From Burkholderia sp. Ac-20365 (lineage in GTDB: Bacteria; Pseudomonadota; Gammaproteobacteria; Burkholderiales; Burkholderiaceae): a stretch of DNA of 64,000 nucleotides. Position 1 is the first letter of the stretch, and the number at the start of each line of letters is the position of its first letter. The notes beneath the pieces are model-generated. The model had not been told where the DNA came from. It worked only from the letters and a program-made list of their open reading frames with translations, and made no database searches. Positions 34,665 through 43,224 of this stretch are shown here, one piece after another. A program made the translations under genes and the position numbers. The DNA lies in contig NZ_JAAGPI010000009.1 of the NCBI RefSeq assembly GCF_017104715.1, forward strand, positions 124,001-188,000. Reading direction: 5' to 3'.

Positions 34665-35477
34665 TCAGTGTGCCGTCGACTGCGCGGAGGTATTCGCGTG
34701 CTGCACCTGCGGGTGATAACCGAGCGATTCGGAAATGACCAGCGCAGTCTTGCTCAACTGACCGAGCCACGAGTCTTGCAGACGATCGGCGGGAGCGGAT
34801 AGCGACAGCCCTGCGACGAGCTTGCCCGTATCGTCGTAAATGCCCGCCGCGATACAGCGCACGCCGAGTTCCAGTTCTTCGTTATCGCGCGCGCACGCCT
34901 GCTGGCGCACGTGCGACAGCTCGCGTTCGAGCTTGCTGAGATCCGTGATGCTGTTTTGCGTGTGGCCCGACAGGCCCGTGCGAGTAGCGTAGGCGCGCAC
35001 GCGGGTCGATTCGTCGGCGGCGAGGAACAGCTTGCCGACGGACGTCAGATGCAGCGGCGCCCGGCCGCCGATCGCGCGCACCACCTGCATGCCCGATCGC
35101 TCAGAATAGGCGCGTTCGATATAGACGATCTCGTCGCCCTGACGCACCGAAAGATTGACCGTCTGGCCCGTGAGCCGGTGCAGCTCGCGCATCGGCATCA
35201 GCGCCGCGTCGCGTACCGACAGGCGCGCCTTCACGAGATTGCCCAGTTCCAGCAGCCGCATGCCGAGACGATAGGTGCCGGGGTCCGACCGATCGACCAG
35301 CCGGCAAGTCACCATATCGTTCAGGATGCGATGGGCGGTGGACGGGTGCAGATCGGTGCGCTGCGCGAGTTCCTTCAGGCTGACCGGGTCGCTATGCGCG
35401 GCGAGGGCATCCAGCAGGCGCATCATGCGCTCGATCACCTGGATCGACGTTTTGGGGTCCGGGCTCGTATCGCTCAT
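34665..35477 (-). CDS. IclR-family transcriptional regulator
   Basis: A 270-residue IclR-type regulator: an N-terminal winged helix-turn-helix (SLKELAQRTDLHPSTAHRILNDMV, about residues 33-60) and a C-terminal effector domain with GRRAPLHLTSVGK-like and ELGVRCIAAGIYD motifs. It is divergent from lutAB with a 189 bp gap, so it probably controls that operon in response to lactate or a related acid; this is inferred from position. The frame is open upstream to 35588, but the ATG at 35477 begins the conserved region. Confidence 0.88.
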   Translation of the reverse strand: MSDTSPDPKTSIQVIERMMRLLDALAAHSDPVSLKELAQRTDLHPSTAHRILNDMVTCRLVDRSDPGTYRLGMRLLELGNLVKARLSVRDAALMPMRELHRLTGQTVNLSVRQGDEIVYIERAYSERSGMQVVRAIGGRAPLHLTSVGKLFLAADESTRVRAYATRTGLSGHTQNSITDLSKLERELSHVRQQACARDNEELELGVRCIAAGIYDDTGKLVAGLSLSAPADRLQDSWLGQLSKTALVISESLGYHPQVQHANTSAQSTAH

Positions 35478-35666
35478 AAGACTAAACGGTTGACGCGTCA
35501 AACAGCGGAAAAACGATTGTATCTCGTATTGTGAAAAAAGCGAACGCCGTTGGAGACGATCCTCGAATCTCATTATTTGGCGGTTCATTGCGCATAGGGG
35601 CCGTTACGCGTTGGTATTGCGCGCCAAACAGCGGATAATCGGGGACGTTTCCCCGGAGGAGCACAC

Positions 35667-36389
35667 ATGCGAGTCGGTTTTTTCGTCACCTGCCTGATCG
35701 ATCTGATGCGCCCCGAAATCGGCTTTTCCGCGATCAAGCTGATCGAGCGCGCGGGCTTCGAAGTGTTCGTGCCGCCGGCGCAAACGTGCTGCGGGCAACC
35801 CGCCTATAACTCCGGCGACCGGCGCATCGCGCGCGATCTCGCGGAAAAGACGCTGCGCGAATTCGAGCAATATGACTACGTGGTCGTGCCGTCCGGATCG
35901 TGCGGCGGGATGATCCGCGCGCACTACGGCGATCTGTTCGCCGACGATCCCGAACTGATGGGGCGCTACGCGCGCCTGCGTCCGAAGGTTTACGAGCTGA
36001 CCGATTTTCTCGCCAACGTCGCGAAGATCGAACTGACGCCGGGCGAATTCCACGGGCCCGTGACCTATCACGATTCCTGTTCGGGCTTGCGCGAACTGGG
36101 CGTCAAGCAGCAACCGCGCGAGCTGCTCGCACAGGCGGGCGTCGCCGTGACCGAGATGAAGGATTGCGAGCACTGCTGCGGTTTTGGCGGTACGTTTGCG
36201 CTGAAGTTCGGCGATATCTCGACGGCCATCGTCGATGAAAAGTGCGCGAATATTCAGGCAAGCGGCGCGCAGGCCGTCGTGCTGGGCGATCTCGGCTGCA
36301 TGCTGAATATCGAAGGGCGCCTGCGGCGCACGGGCGATACGACCACGCGCGTGCTGCACATCGCGCAGGTGCTCGCGGGCGACGCCTGA
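35667..36389 (+). CDS. lutA: LutA/YkgE family Fe-S protein (L-lactate oxidation)
   Basis: A 240-residue protein with two CCG-type cysteine-rich domains: CCGQPAYNSGD near residue 35 and CEHCCGFGGTFALK near residue 170, each with paired cysteines for an iron-sulfur centre as in heterodisulfide reductase and glycolate oxidase subunits. In Bacillus, LutABC together oxidise L-lactate. GGAGGAG precedes the ATG. The gene is followed 66 bp later by lutB. The assignment to lactate rests on family and context. Confidence 0.88.
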   Translation: MRVGFFVTCLIDLMRPEIGFSAIKLIERAGFEVFVPPAQTCCGQPAYNSGDRRIARDLAEKTLREFEQYDYVVVPSGSCGGMIRAHYGDLFADDPELMGRYARLRPKVYELTDFLANVAKIELTPGEFHGPVTYHDSCSGLRELGVKQQPRELLAQAGVAVTEMKDCEHCCGFGGTFALKFGDISTAIVDEKCANIQASGAQAVVLGDLGCMLNIEGRLRRTGDTTTRVLHIAQVLAGDA

Positions 36390-36455
36390 GCAGCCACTTC
36401 CGTTGTTTGCCTGACTAGCGGCAGATCACCTACCTAACCGATCATCAGGGCCGTC

Positions 36456-37868
36456 ATGCAAGTCCAAACGATGCAGTTCAAGGCGCGCGCGGGCCAGAAA
36501 CTCGCTGACCAGCGCCTGCAGCAGAACCTGACCAAACTATCGACGAAATTCGTTTCGGCGCGCGCGTCGGCGATGACCGCGATCGATTTTCCCGCCACGC
36601 GCGCCGCGCTGAAAGAGCGCCGCAACCGCGCGCTGGAGAACCTCGACGTGTGGCTCGAAACCTTCGAGCGCGAAGCGACGCGGCGCGGCGTCACCGTGCT
36701 GTTTGCCGAGACCACGGCGGAAGCCGCGAAGCTCGTCGCCGATATAGCGCGCAAGCACGATGTGAAGAAGGTGATCAAGACGAAGTCGATGGTGTCCGAG
36801 GAAATGCGCCTGAATGAGGTGCTCGGACAGATGGGCGTGCAGTCGATCGAAACCGATCTCGGCGAATACATCCTGCAGATCAACGACAACGAGCCGCCAA
36901 GCCACATCATTGCGCCCGTCGTTCACAAGGACAAGGAAGAGATCGCCGACCTGTTCGCGAAGACGCACCAGAAGCCGCGTCTCACGGAAATCCCCGAAAT
37001 GACGCGCGAGGCGCGCGAGATGCTGCGCCCGCACTTCATGACGGCCGACATGGGCGTGACGGGCGGCAACTTCGTGATCGCGGAGACGGGCTCGGTCGCG
37101 CTCGTTACGAATGAAGGCAACGAAGGCATGTGTACGGTGATGCCGCGCGTGCATGTTGCCGTGACGGGCATCGAAAAGGTGCTGCCTACGCTGGAAGATC
37201 TCGCCACGGCGATGCGCCTGTTGCCGCGCTCGGCAACAGGCCAGGATGTCTCGAACTATTTCTCGGTGCTGACGGGCCCGCGCCGCGCAGGCGATCAGGA
37301 CGGGCCGGAGCATATGTACGTGGTGCTCGTCGATGGCGGGCGTACCGGGCTGATCGGCGGCGACTTTCAGGAGATGCTGCGCTGTATCCGTTGCGGCGCG
37401 TGCATGAACCACTGTCCCGTGTATCAGAAGGTCGGCGGCCATGCGTATGGCTGGGTGTATCCGGGGCCGATGGGCTCGGTGTTGACGCCGAGTTATGTCG
37501 GTATCGAAAAGGCGCTCGATCTGCCGCAAGCCGCGACGCTATGCGGTGAATGCAATAGCGTGTGTCCCGTCGGCATTCCTTTGTCGGACCTGTTACGCAA
37601 GCTGCGTGAGCGCCAGATGGAGCGGCATCTGCGGCCATGGCAGGAGCGCTTCGGACTGGCCGTCTGGGGCTATCTGGCAATGCACCCGACTGCGTACGGA
37701 CTGTTCACGAAGCTCGCGGTGCGGATTCTCGAGCGGATGGGCGGCGGCCGGAAGTCGATCGCCAAGCTGCCGCTTGGCGCCGGCTGGACCAATACGCGTG
37801 AGATGCCGGCGCCTGTCGGTCGTACCTTCCGCGAGTTGTACGCGGCGAGCAAAACGCATATCGGCTGA
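36456..37868 (+). CDS. lutB: LutB/LldF family Fe-S protein (L-lactate oxidation)
   Basis: A 470-residue protein with an N-terminal LUD domain and a ferredoxin-like region bearing two clusters: CIRCGACMNHCPVY and CGECNSVCPVGIPL (about residues 309-370), each able to hold a [4Fe-4S] centre. A C-terminal segment is of unknown role. With LutA it should form a lactate-oxidising complex. The LutC subunit (a small LUD protein) usually completes the operon, but none follows: a strong terminator comes directly after the stop, then an unrelated lipoprotein gene on the other strand. Confidence 0.92.
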   Translation: MQVQTMQFKARAGQKLADQRLQQNLTKLSTKFVSARASAMTAIDFPATRAALKERRNRALENLDVWLETFEREATRRGVTVLFAETTAEAAKLVADIARKHDVKKVIKTKSMVSEEMRLNEVLGQMGVQSIETDLGEYILQINDNEPPSHIIAPVVHKDKEEIADLFAKTHQKPRLTEIPEMTREAREMLRPHFMTADMGVTGGNFVIAETGSVALVTNEGNEGMCTVMPRVHVAVTGIEKVLPTLEDLATAMRLLPRSATGQDVSNYFSVLTGPRRAGDQDGPEHMYVVLVDGGRTGLIGGDFQEMLRCIRCGACMNHCPVYQKVGGHAYGWVYPGPMGSVLTPSYVGIEKALDLPQAATLCGECNSVCPVGIPLSDLLRKLRERQMERHLRPWQERFGLAVWGYLAMHPTAYGLFTKLAVRILERMGGGRKSIAKLPLGAGWTNTREMPAPVGRTFRELYAASKTHIG

Positions 37869-37895
37869 AGCGTCTGCTCAGACCTTGCCAATGAA

Positions 37896-37937
37896 AGAGG
37901 CTGCATCGCGTCATGCGATGCAGCCTCTTTTTTTTTC
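37896..37937 (+). terminator. Terminator after lutB
   Basis: A perfect 14 bp stem (37896-37909 with 37915-37928), a 5-base loop and a run of about ten Ts. One of the strongest terminators in the window. Confidence 0.93.
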
Positions 37938-37976
37938 AGTTTGCCCGGCGATCTTCATGCCGACCGCGAAGGGAAT

Positions 37977-38483
37977 TCAATGCGGTCTGCCGCCTTCGTT
38001 ATTCCACGCCTGACCGCCGCCCTGGTTGCCACGATTGCCGCCGCCGCGCTGCGGCTGCCCTGAGCCCGCCTGCGCGGGCGGACGGTTCCCATGCCAGCCA
38101 CCGCCTGAATTGCCGCCGGGGTTCGGCGGAGGCGGCGGGTTGCCTGCCTGCGGCGGCTGGCCGCGAGGCGGGCCGCCGTTGTTGCCGTGTCCGTTGCCGT
38201 TCCAGTTGCCGCGATTGTAGTTGCCGTGGTCATAGCCGCGGCCGCCCCAGTAGCGGCGATCGTAGTCGTTCCCCGAATACCCGCCCCCGCCGAAGCCGAG
38301 GAACAGGCTCGATTGGACGGGCGGCTCGGCGTAGCCATATGCGGGCGCACCGTAGCCATCGTAATAGCCACCGTCGTAGCCGTAAGCGGGTGCGCCGGCG
38401 TACGGATACGCGCAGCCACCGAGCGCTGCCACGGCGCACAGTGCGGCGGCAGTTGAAGCGAGAGAAGGAATAAGACGTTTCAT
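37977..38483 (-). CDS. Gly/Pro/Asn-rich lipoprotein
   Basis: A 168-residue protein with a lipoprotein signal peptide (MKRLIPSLASTAAALCAVAALGGC; the lipobox is ALGGC, so the mature protein begins at Cys). What follows is low complexity: Tyr/Gly-rich repeats (GAPAYGYDGGYYDGYGAPAYGY), then Gly/Asn, then Pro/Gly and Gln/Gly-rich sequence. Such proteins are usually anchored to the outer membrane and are poorly characterised. The frame extends upstream, but the signal peptide fixes the ATG at 38483. No function can be stated. Confidence 0.7.
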   Translation of the reverse strand: MKRLIPSLASTAAALCAVAALGGCAYPYAGAPAYGYDGGYYDGYGAPAYGYAEPPVQSSLFLGFGGGGYSGNDYDRRYWGGRGYDHGNYNRGNWNGNGHGNNGGPPRGQPPQAGNPPPPPNPGGNSGGGWHGNRPPAQAGSGQPQRGGGNRGNQGGGQAWNNEGGRPH

Positions 38484-38755
38484 TTGGGTGTTAAGACAGG
38501 CGAGGGGCGCACTGTTCATATAGCTATTTGTAGCGCTAGCCGAGTATTACCTGTGTGTGCTTTTGTAAGGAAGTCTTTCGGCAGCCGAAAGATATCCCAT
38601 CCATGCCTCGCATTGCCAGTGCTTCACCCGACTGTTCATCTGGGCGCAACGCAGTGTTTTGTTGGGGCGGGTTTATCCGGATTGCGTCCTCATTTACCAT
38701 TTCGACTGGGCAAAGTGCGTCTGTGCACTGTGGCCCGCCTTTAGAGAACGACATC

Positions 38756-38983
38756 ATGAAAAAGAAAATATCGGTGTATTGGCCTTTGGCCGTCGTCGTG
38801 CCGCTTGCGGCAGTTGCTTACCTTCATCTGTATAACGGCGCCGCTGCGCAGTCGCCGCTTGCGGCTGAGCGTGTATCGGCTGAACTGGCGCGCACGGTTT
38901 CGTATGGATTCGTCGGCGGCGAGGCCGCGATGCCCGTCGACACGATGCCCGCGGCATCGCGCATGTCCGCCCAGCCGATGTGA
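38756..38983 (+). CDS. Small exported or membrane protein of unknown function
   Basis: A 75-residue open frame with a signal-like start: MKKK, then a hydrophobic stretch (WPLAVVVPLAAVAYLHL) and a hydrophilic tail with several Met and Ala residues. The upstream frame is open, but the Lys-rich start favours ATG 38756. No family is recognised. The frame ends 104 bp before the phosphatase gene. It may be genuine, but length and evidence are thin. Confidence 0.4.
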   Translation: MKKKISVYWPLAVVVPLAAVAYLHLYNGAAAQSPLAAERVSAELARTVSYGFVGGEAAMPVDTMPAASRMSAQPM

Positions 38984-39066
38984 ACTGCACGGGCTGGCGT
39001 GCTGCCGGCGTGATTTTGCACGGCTTTGTATAATCGCGGCACCGTTTCACCACTTATGACATTTGC

Positions 39067-39083
39067 GGCTGAGCCGCTCAGCC
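39067..39083 (+). other. Hairpin at the phosphatase translation start
   Basis: GGCTGAG (39067-39073) pairs with CTCAGCC (39077-39083), ending 4 bases before the ATG at 39088. In mRNA it would cover the ribosome-binding region. Confidence 0.5.
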
Positions 39084-39087
39084 ATCG

Positions 39088-39615
39088 ATGAAAACCGTCG
39101 CCATCTGCTTCGTGTGCCTTGGGAACATCTGCCGTTCCCCGACTGCGGAAGGCGTCATGCGGCACCTGCTGGCAGAGGCGAAGTTGGCGGATCGCGTAAG
39201 CGTCGATTCCGCGGGCACGGGTGACTGGCATATCGGCGAAGCACCTGACGAGCGAGCGCAGCGCGCCGCGAAAAACCGCGGTTACGATTTGTCGATATTT
39301 CGTGGCCGTCAGATCACCGTGGCCGACTTCGAGCGCTTCGATCTGATCATCGCGATGGACGACAAGAATGTCGCCGCGCTCAGACAAGTTTGTCCGCCAG
39401 CGCAGCGCGACAAGATTCGTCTGCTGATGGAATTTGCGACTGACGCAGGCACGGCGGTCGCGAAAGGCGCGGAAAAGCGCGCGCCAGGTTTCGATTCACG
39501 CGAAGTCGTCGATCCGTATTTCGGCGGCGGCGAGGGCTTCGAAACCGTGCTGGACCAGTGCGAAGCCGCCTGCCGTGGCCTGATCGCGGCACTGCGGCCC
39601 CAATTGACCCTGTAA
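39088..39615 (+). CDS. Low-molecular-weight protein-tyrosine phosphatase
   Basis: A 175-residue LMW-PTP. The active-site P-loop CLGNICRS (Cys near residue 9) and the general-acid Asp in DPYFGGGEGFETV are both present. In bacteria such enzymes dephosphorylate tyrosine kinases of polysaccharide export or other proteins; no kinase gene is nearby. It directly precedes iscR by 110 bp, an arrangement I recall as common in Burkholderia relatives. A candidate -10 box TATAAT stands at 39031-39036. Confidence 0.9.
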   Translation: MKTVAICFVCLGNICRSPTAEGVMRHLLAEAKLADRVSVDSAGTGDWHIGEAPDERAQRAAKNRGYDLSIFRGRQITVADFERFDLIIAMDDKNVAALRQVCPPAQRDKIRLLMEFATDAGTAVAKGAEKRAPGFDSREVVDPYFGGGEGFETVLDQCEAACRGLIAALRPQLTL

Positions 39616-39656
39616 GGCAAGTTTTCGTTAAGTAAATGACCCAAATCGAGATAGGG

Positions 39657-39681
39657 ATACTTGACTAAATCCGTCATGTAT
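39657..39681 (+). promoter_or_regulatory. IscR binding site 1 upstream of iscR
   Basis: A 25 bp site starting ATACTTGACTAAATCCGTC matches the type 1 IscR consensus (ATASYYGACTRWWWYAGTCRRSTAT) except at two positions. It overlaps the iscR -35 box. Confidence 0.8.
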
Positions 39682-39688
39682 TTATACT
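39661..39688 (+). promoter_or_regulatory. Promoter of the isc operon
   Basis: TTGACT (39661-39666) and TATACT (39683-39688) lie 16 bp apart, overlapped on both sides by IscR sites. The leader would be about 30 bases. Confidence 0.75.
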
Positions 39689-39708
39689 TGACCAAACTTG
39701 TCGAGAAT
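39684..39708 (+). promoter_or_regulatory. IscR binding site 2 upstream of iscR
   Basis: A second 25 bp type 1-like site beginning ATACTTGACCAAACTTGTC, 27 bp downstream of the start of site 1. It overlaps the -10 box and the likely transcription start. Confidence 0.75.
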
Positions 39709-39725
39709 TGCGGTTCCCACCACAT

Positions 39726-40250
39726 ATGAGACTCACCACGAAAGGCCGTTTCGCCGTCACGGCGATGATCGACCTGGCATTGCGCCAGGAGCAGGGCCCG
39801 GTGACGCTTGCAGGTATCAGCCAGCGCCAGCACATCTCCCTGTCCTACCTCGAGCAGCTGTTTGGCAAGCTGCGCCGGCACGAGATCGTCGAATCCGTGC
39901 GCGGGCCGGGCGGCGGCTACAACCTCGCGCGCCGCGCGGAGGATGTGACGGTCGCGGACATCATCATTGCCGTCGACGAACCGCTCGACGCCACCCAGTG
40001 TGGCGGCAAGGGTACGTGTGAAGGCACGAAGCATCACGACGGCCACTGCATGACGCATGAGCTCTGGTCGACGCTGAACCAGAAGATGGTCGAGTATCTC
40101 GACTCCGTTTCCCTGAAAGACCTGGTCGACCAGCAGCGCTCGCGCGAAGGGTCGACGGCCGTGCTGCGCGACCGGCGCACCGAAGCACCCGCCGTCGAGC
40201 CGCGCGCGGTGCCGAAAGGCCCGAATTCCGTTTTCAACATGGCCGGCTGA
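39726..40250 (+). CDS. iscR: Fe-S cluster regulator IscR
   Basis: A 174-residue Rrf2-family regulator. The winged helix-turn-helix fills the first 80 residues (MRLTTKGRFAVTAMIDLALR, YLEQLFGKLR, VRGPGGGYNLAR). Cluster ligands are Cys92, Cys98 and Cys108 with a His at 111 (QCGGKGTCEG...HCMTHELW); the last loop is four residues longer than in E. coli. Holo-IscR should repress this operon through the two upstream sites. Start at ATG 39726, which gives the canonical MRLTTKGR. Confidence 0.95.
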   Translation: MRLTTKGRFAVTAMIDLALRQEQGPVTLAGISQRQHISLSYLEQLFGKLRRHEIVESVRGPGGGYNLARRAEDVTVADIIIAVDEPLDATQCGGKGTCEGTKHHDGHCMTHELWSTLNQKMVEYLDSVSLKDLVDQQRSREGSTAVLRDRRTEAPAVEPRAVPKGPNSVFNMAG

Positions 40251-40317
40251 CAGAGCGCGCCCAGACGCGAACGTTAGCAACACGAAGCCATAAGCACTGA
40301 TGTCCCCGGAGCGATTG

Positions 40318-41541
40318 ATGAACAACGACATTCCCCACCTGCCCATTTACATGGACTACAGCGCAACGACGCCCGTCGATCCGCGCGTGGTGGACAAGAT
40401 GATTCCGTACCTGCGCGAGCAGTTCGGCAACCCGGCATCGCGCAGCCACGCCTACGGCTGGGACGCGGAACGTGCCGTCGAAGAAGCGCGCGAGAACGTC
40501 GCGGCGCTCGTCAACGCCGACCCGCGCGAAATCATCTGGACGTCGGGCGCAACGGAATCCGACAACCTGGCCATCAAGGGCGCTGCGCACTTCTACAAGG
40601 GCAAGGGCAAGCACATCATCACCGTGAAGACGGAGCACAAGGCTGTGCTCGACACCACGCGTGAGCTGGAGCGCGAAGGCTATGAAGTCACGTATCTCGA
40701 CGTGAAGGACGACGGTCTGATCGACCTCGACGTGTTCAAGGCTGCGCTGCGCCCGGACACGATCCTCGTTTCCGTGATGCACGTGAACAACGAGATCGGC
40801 GTGGTGCAGGACATCGAGACGATCGGTGAAATCTGCCGCGAGAAGGGCATCATTTTCCACGTCGACGCCGCACAGTCGACGGGCAAGGTCGAGATCGACC
40901 TGCAGAAGCTGAAGGTCGACCTGATGTCGTTCTCGGCACACAAGACGTATGGCCCGAAGGGCATCGGCGCGCTGTACGTGCGCCGCAAGCCGCGCGTGCG
41001 CATCGAAGCGCAGATGCACGGCGGCGGTCACGAGCGCGGCATGCGTTCGGGCACGCTGGCGACGCACCAGATCGTCGGCATGGGCGAAGCGTTCCGTATC
41101 GCGCGTGAAGAAATGGCGACGGAGAACGAACGCATCCGCGCGCTGCGCGACAAGCTGCTGCGCGGCCTGAAGGAAATCGAAGAAACGTATGTGAACGGCG
41201 ACATGGAAAAGCGTGTCCCGCACAACCTGAACATCAGCTTCAACTTCGTCGAAGGCGAATCGCTGATCATGGCGGTGAAGGACGTGGCCGTGTCGTCGGG
41301 TTCGGCCTGCACGTCGGCTTCGCTGGAGCCGTCGTACGTGCTGCGCGCGCTGGGCCGCAACGACGAGCTGGCACACAGCTCGATCCGCTTCACGGTCGGC
41401 CGCTTCACGACGGAGCAGGACGTCGATTACGTCATCAACCTGCTGAAGAGCAAGATTGCGAAGCTGCGCGATCTGTCGCCGCTGTGGGAAATGCACAAGG
41501 ACGGCATCGATATTTCGACCATCCAGTGGGCCGCGCACTAA
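40318..41541 (+). CDS. iscS: Cysteine desulfurase IscS
   Basis: A 407-residue PLP enzyme that takes sulfur from cysteine for Fe-S clusters and tRNA thiolation. The PLP lysine lies in FSAHKTYGPKGIGALY and the catalytic cysteine in the mobile loop SSGSACTSASLEPSYVLRALG. A GGAG stands before the ATG at 40318; the upstream in-frame ATG would add six residues and lacks a signal. Second gene of the isc operon, 67 bp after iscR. Confidence 0.97.
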   Translation: MNNDIPHLPIYMDYSATTPVDPRVVDKMIPYLREQFGNPASRSHAYGWDAERAVEEARENVAALVNADPREIIWTSGATESDNLAIKGAAHFYKGKGKHIITVKTEHKAVLDTTRELEREGYEVTYLDVKDDGLIDLDVFKAALRPDTILVSVMHVNNEIGVVQDIETIGEICREKGIIFHVDAAQSTGKVEIDLQKLKVDLMSFSAHKTYGPKGIGALYVRRKPRVRIEAQMHGGGHERGMRSGTLATHQIVGMGEAFRIAREEMATENERIRALRDKLLRGLKEIEETYVNGDMEKRVPHNLNISFNFVEGESLIMAVKDVAVSSGSACTSASLEPSYVLRALGRNDELAHSSIRFTVGRFTTEQDVDYVINLLKSKIAKLRDLSPLWEMHKDGIDISTIQWAAH

Positions 41542-41606
41542 ACGTGCACTGAGCGCCCGGACAGGCGAACACGAACGCAGGTTGAATCGAATCAAGGAGT
41601 CACAAA

Positions 41607-42023
41607 ATGGCATACAGCGATAAGGTCCTGGACCACTACGAAAATCCGCGCAACGTCGGTTCGTTCGCGAAAGACGACGACACGGTCGGCACCGGCATGG
41701 TCGGCGCGCCCGCTTGCGGCGACGTGATGAAGCTGCAGATCCGCGTCGGTGCGGATGGCGTGATCGAAGACGCGAAGTTCAAGACGTACGGCTGCGGTTC
41801 GGCGATCGCGTCGAGCTCGCTCGTGACGGAATGGGTGAAGGGCAAGACGCTTGATCAGGCGCTGTCGATCAAGAACACGCAGATCGCCGAAGAACTGGCG
41901 CTGCCGCCCGTGAAGATCCACTGCTCGATCCTCGCGGAAGACGCGATCAAGGCAGCGGTCGCCGACTACAAGCAGCGTCACGGCGACACGGCTGATGCAG
42001 CGAAGGCCGAGCAGTCGGCTTAA
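41607..42023 (+). CDS. iscU: Fe-S cluster scaffold IscU
   Basis: A 138-residue scaffold on which IscS builds [2Fe-2S] and [4Fe-4S] clusters. The three ligand cysteines (PACGD near 37, TYGCGSAIA near 63, HCSILAEDA near 106) and the adjacent Asp are in place, as is the LPPVK motif read by HscA. AAGGAG precedes the ATG. The C-terminus has a short Ala/Lys-rich tail. A 152 bp gap separates it from iscA. Confidence 0.97.
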   Translation: MAYSDKVLDHYENPRNVGSFAKDDDTVGTGMVGAPACGDVMKLQIRVGADGVIEDAKFKTYGCGSAIASSSLVTEWVKGKTLDQALSIKNTQIAEELALPPVKIHCSILAEDAIKAAVADYKQRHGDTADAAKAEQSA

Positions 42024-42175
42024 GCGGGCTTTAGCGGCGTTGCGAACAACGCGCAAAGTGGCACGGCGTGGCGCCGGATCCTCGAATCCGACGCCCACCG
42101 CAACGATTTGAGAAGCAGGCAGGGTCGCGACACGCATCGTGAGGAACGACAGCGTGCCGCACATTGAGAAACGCT

Positions 42176-42499
42176 ATGGCAATTACGTTGACCGAAAAGG
42201 CAGCACAACACGTGCAGAAATATCTGATCCGACGCGGCAAGGGCGTCGGGCTTCGGCTCGGTGTGCGCACGACGGGTTGCTCGGGCCTCGCATACAAGCT
42301 CGAGTACGTCGATGAACTCGCGCCCGAAGACGAAGTGTTCGAATGCAACGGCGTGAAGATCATTGTCGACCCGAAGAGCCTTGCTTATATCGACGGCACG
42401 GAACTCGATTTCGCACGCGAAGGGCTGAACGAAGGCTTCAAGTTCAACAACCCGAACGTGAAGGACGAGTGCGGCTGCGGCGAATCGTTCCGCGTGTAA
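42176..42499 (+). CDS. iscA: A-type Fe-S carrier IscA
   Basis: A 107-residue A-type carrier with the three conserved cysteines: Cys35 in TTGCSGLAY and the pair in ECGCGESF at the C-terminus. It passes clusters from IscU to apo-proteins. Start at ATG 42176 (MAITLTEKA); a slightly earlier in-frame ATG is less typical. A clear terminator follows the gene, within the isc cluster. Confidence 0.95.
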   Translation: MAITLTEKAAQHVQKYLIRRGKGVGLRLGVRTTGCSGLAYKLEYVDELAPEDEVFECNGVKIIVDPKSLAYIDGTELDFAREGLNEGFKFNNPNVKDECGCGESFRV

Positions 42500-42516
42500 G
42501 CGCGCGAGTCATGCTG

Positions 42517-42542
42517 AAAAGGCGGCCTGTGCCGCCTTTTTT
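42517..42542 (+). terminator. Terminator within the isc cluster, after iscA
   Basis: AAAAGGCGGC (42517-42526) pairs with GCCGCCTTTT (42531-42540), followed by more Ts. It separates iscR-S-U-A from hscB-A-fdx-iscX. Confidence 0.85.
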
Positions 42543-42614
42543 CAATTTCGCCGCGCAATTGCACGTCGCTCTTACGGAGCTGACCTGCGCCCTTTGGATG
42601 GACAAAGTAACCTG

Positions 42615-43142
42615 ATGGCCTCGCTGAACGACAGTCACTTCAAACTCTTCGATCTGCCCGAGCAGTTCGCGCTGGACGCATCCGCTTTGGACCACGCGTA
42701 TCGCACGGTGCAGGCGCAGGTGCATCCGGACCGCTTCGCCGCGGCAGGCGACGCGCAAAAGCGCATCGCGATGCAATGGGCGACGCGCGCGAACGAGGCG
42801 TATCAGACGCTGCGCGATCCGCTCAAGCGCGCGCGCTATCTGCTGTCGCTGCGCGGCGTCGACGTCGGCGCGGAGAACAACACGGCGATGGAGCCGGCGT
42901 TCCTGATGCAGCAGATGGAATGGCGCGAGGCAATCGAAGATGCGTCGGCGGCGAAGAACGTCGATGCGCTGGATGCACTGCTTGGCGAACTGCGCGACGA
43001 AGAAAAAGTGCGCTTCACGAAGCTGGCCGCCTTGCTCGATAGCGACTCGAATCAGGCGGCAGGCGAAGCGGTGCGGCAATTGATGTTCATCGAACGCGTG
43101 GCGGCGGAAATCGGCACGCAGATCGAGCGGCTCGACAACTGA
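42615..43142 (+). CDS. hscB: Co-chaperone HscB
   Basis: A 175-residue J-domain co-chaperone that brings IscU to HscA. The HPD motif is in QVHPDRF (about residue 34), followed by the long helical C-terminal domain that binds IscU. The ATG at 42615 gives the usual MASLNDSHFKLF start; an earlier ATG adds seven residues. It begins 73 bp after the hairpin that closes the iscA transcript. Confidence 0.94.
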   Translation: MASLNDSHFKLFDLPEQFALDASALDHAYRTVQAQVHPDRFAAAGDAQKRIAMQWATRANEAYQTLRDPLKRARYLLSLRGVDVGAENNTAMEPAFLMQQMEWREAIEDASAAKNVDALDALLGELRDEEKVRFTKLAALLDSDSNQAAGEAVRQLMFIERVAAEIGTQIERLDN

Positions 43143-43224
43143 CGCCGCGCGACAAACTGCCCAATCATCACGCGAACACACATGATCAGGACCGGGGCGA
43201 AGCAAACCCCGAAGAAGATTCCAG

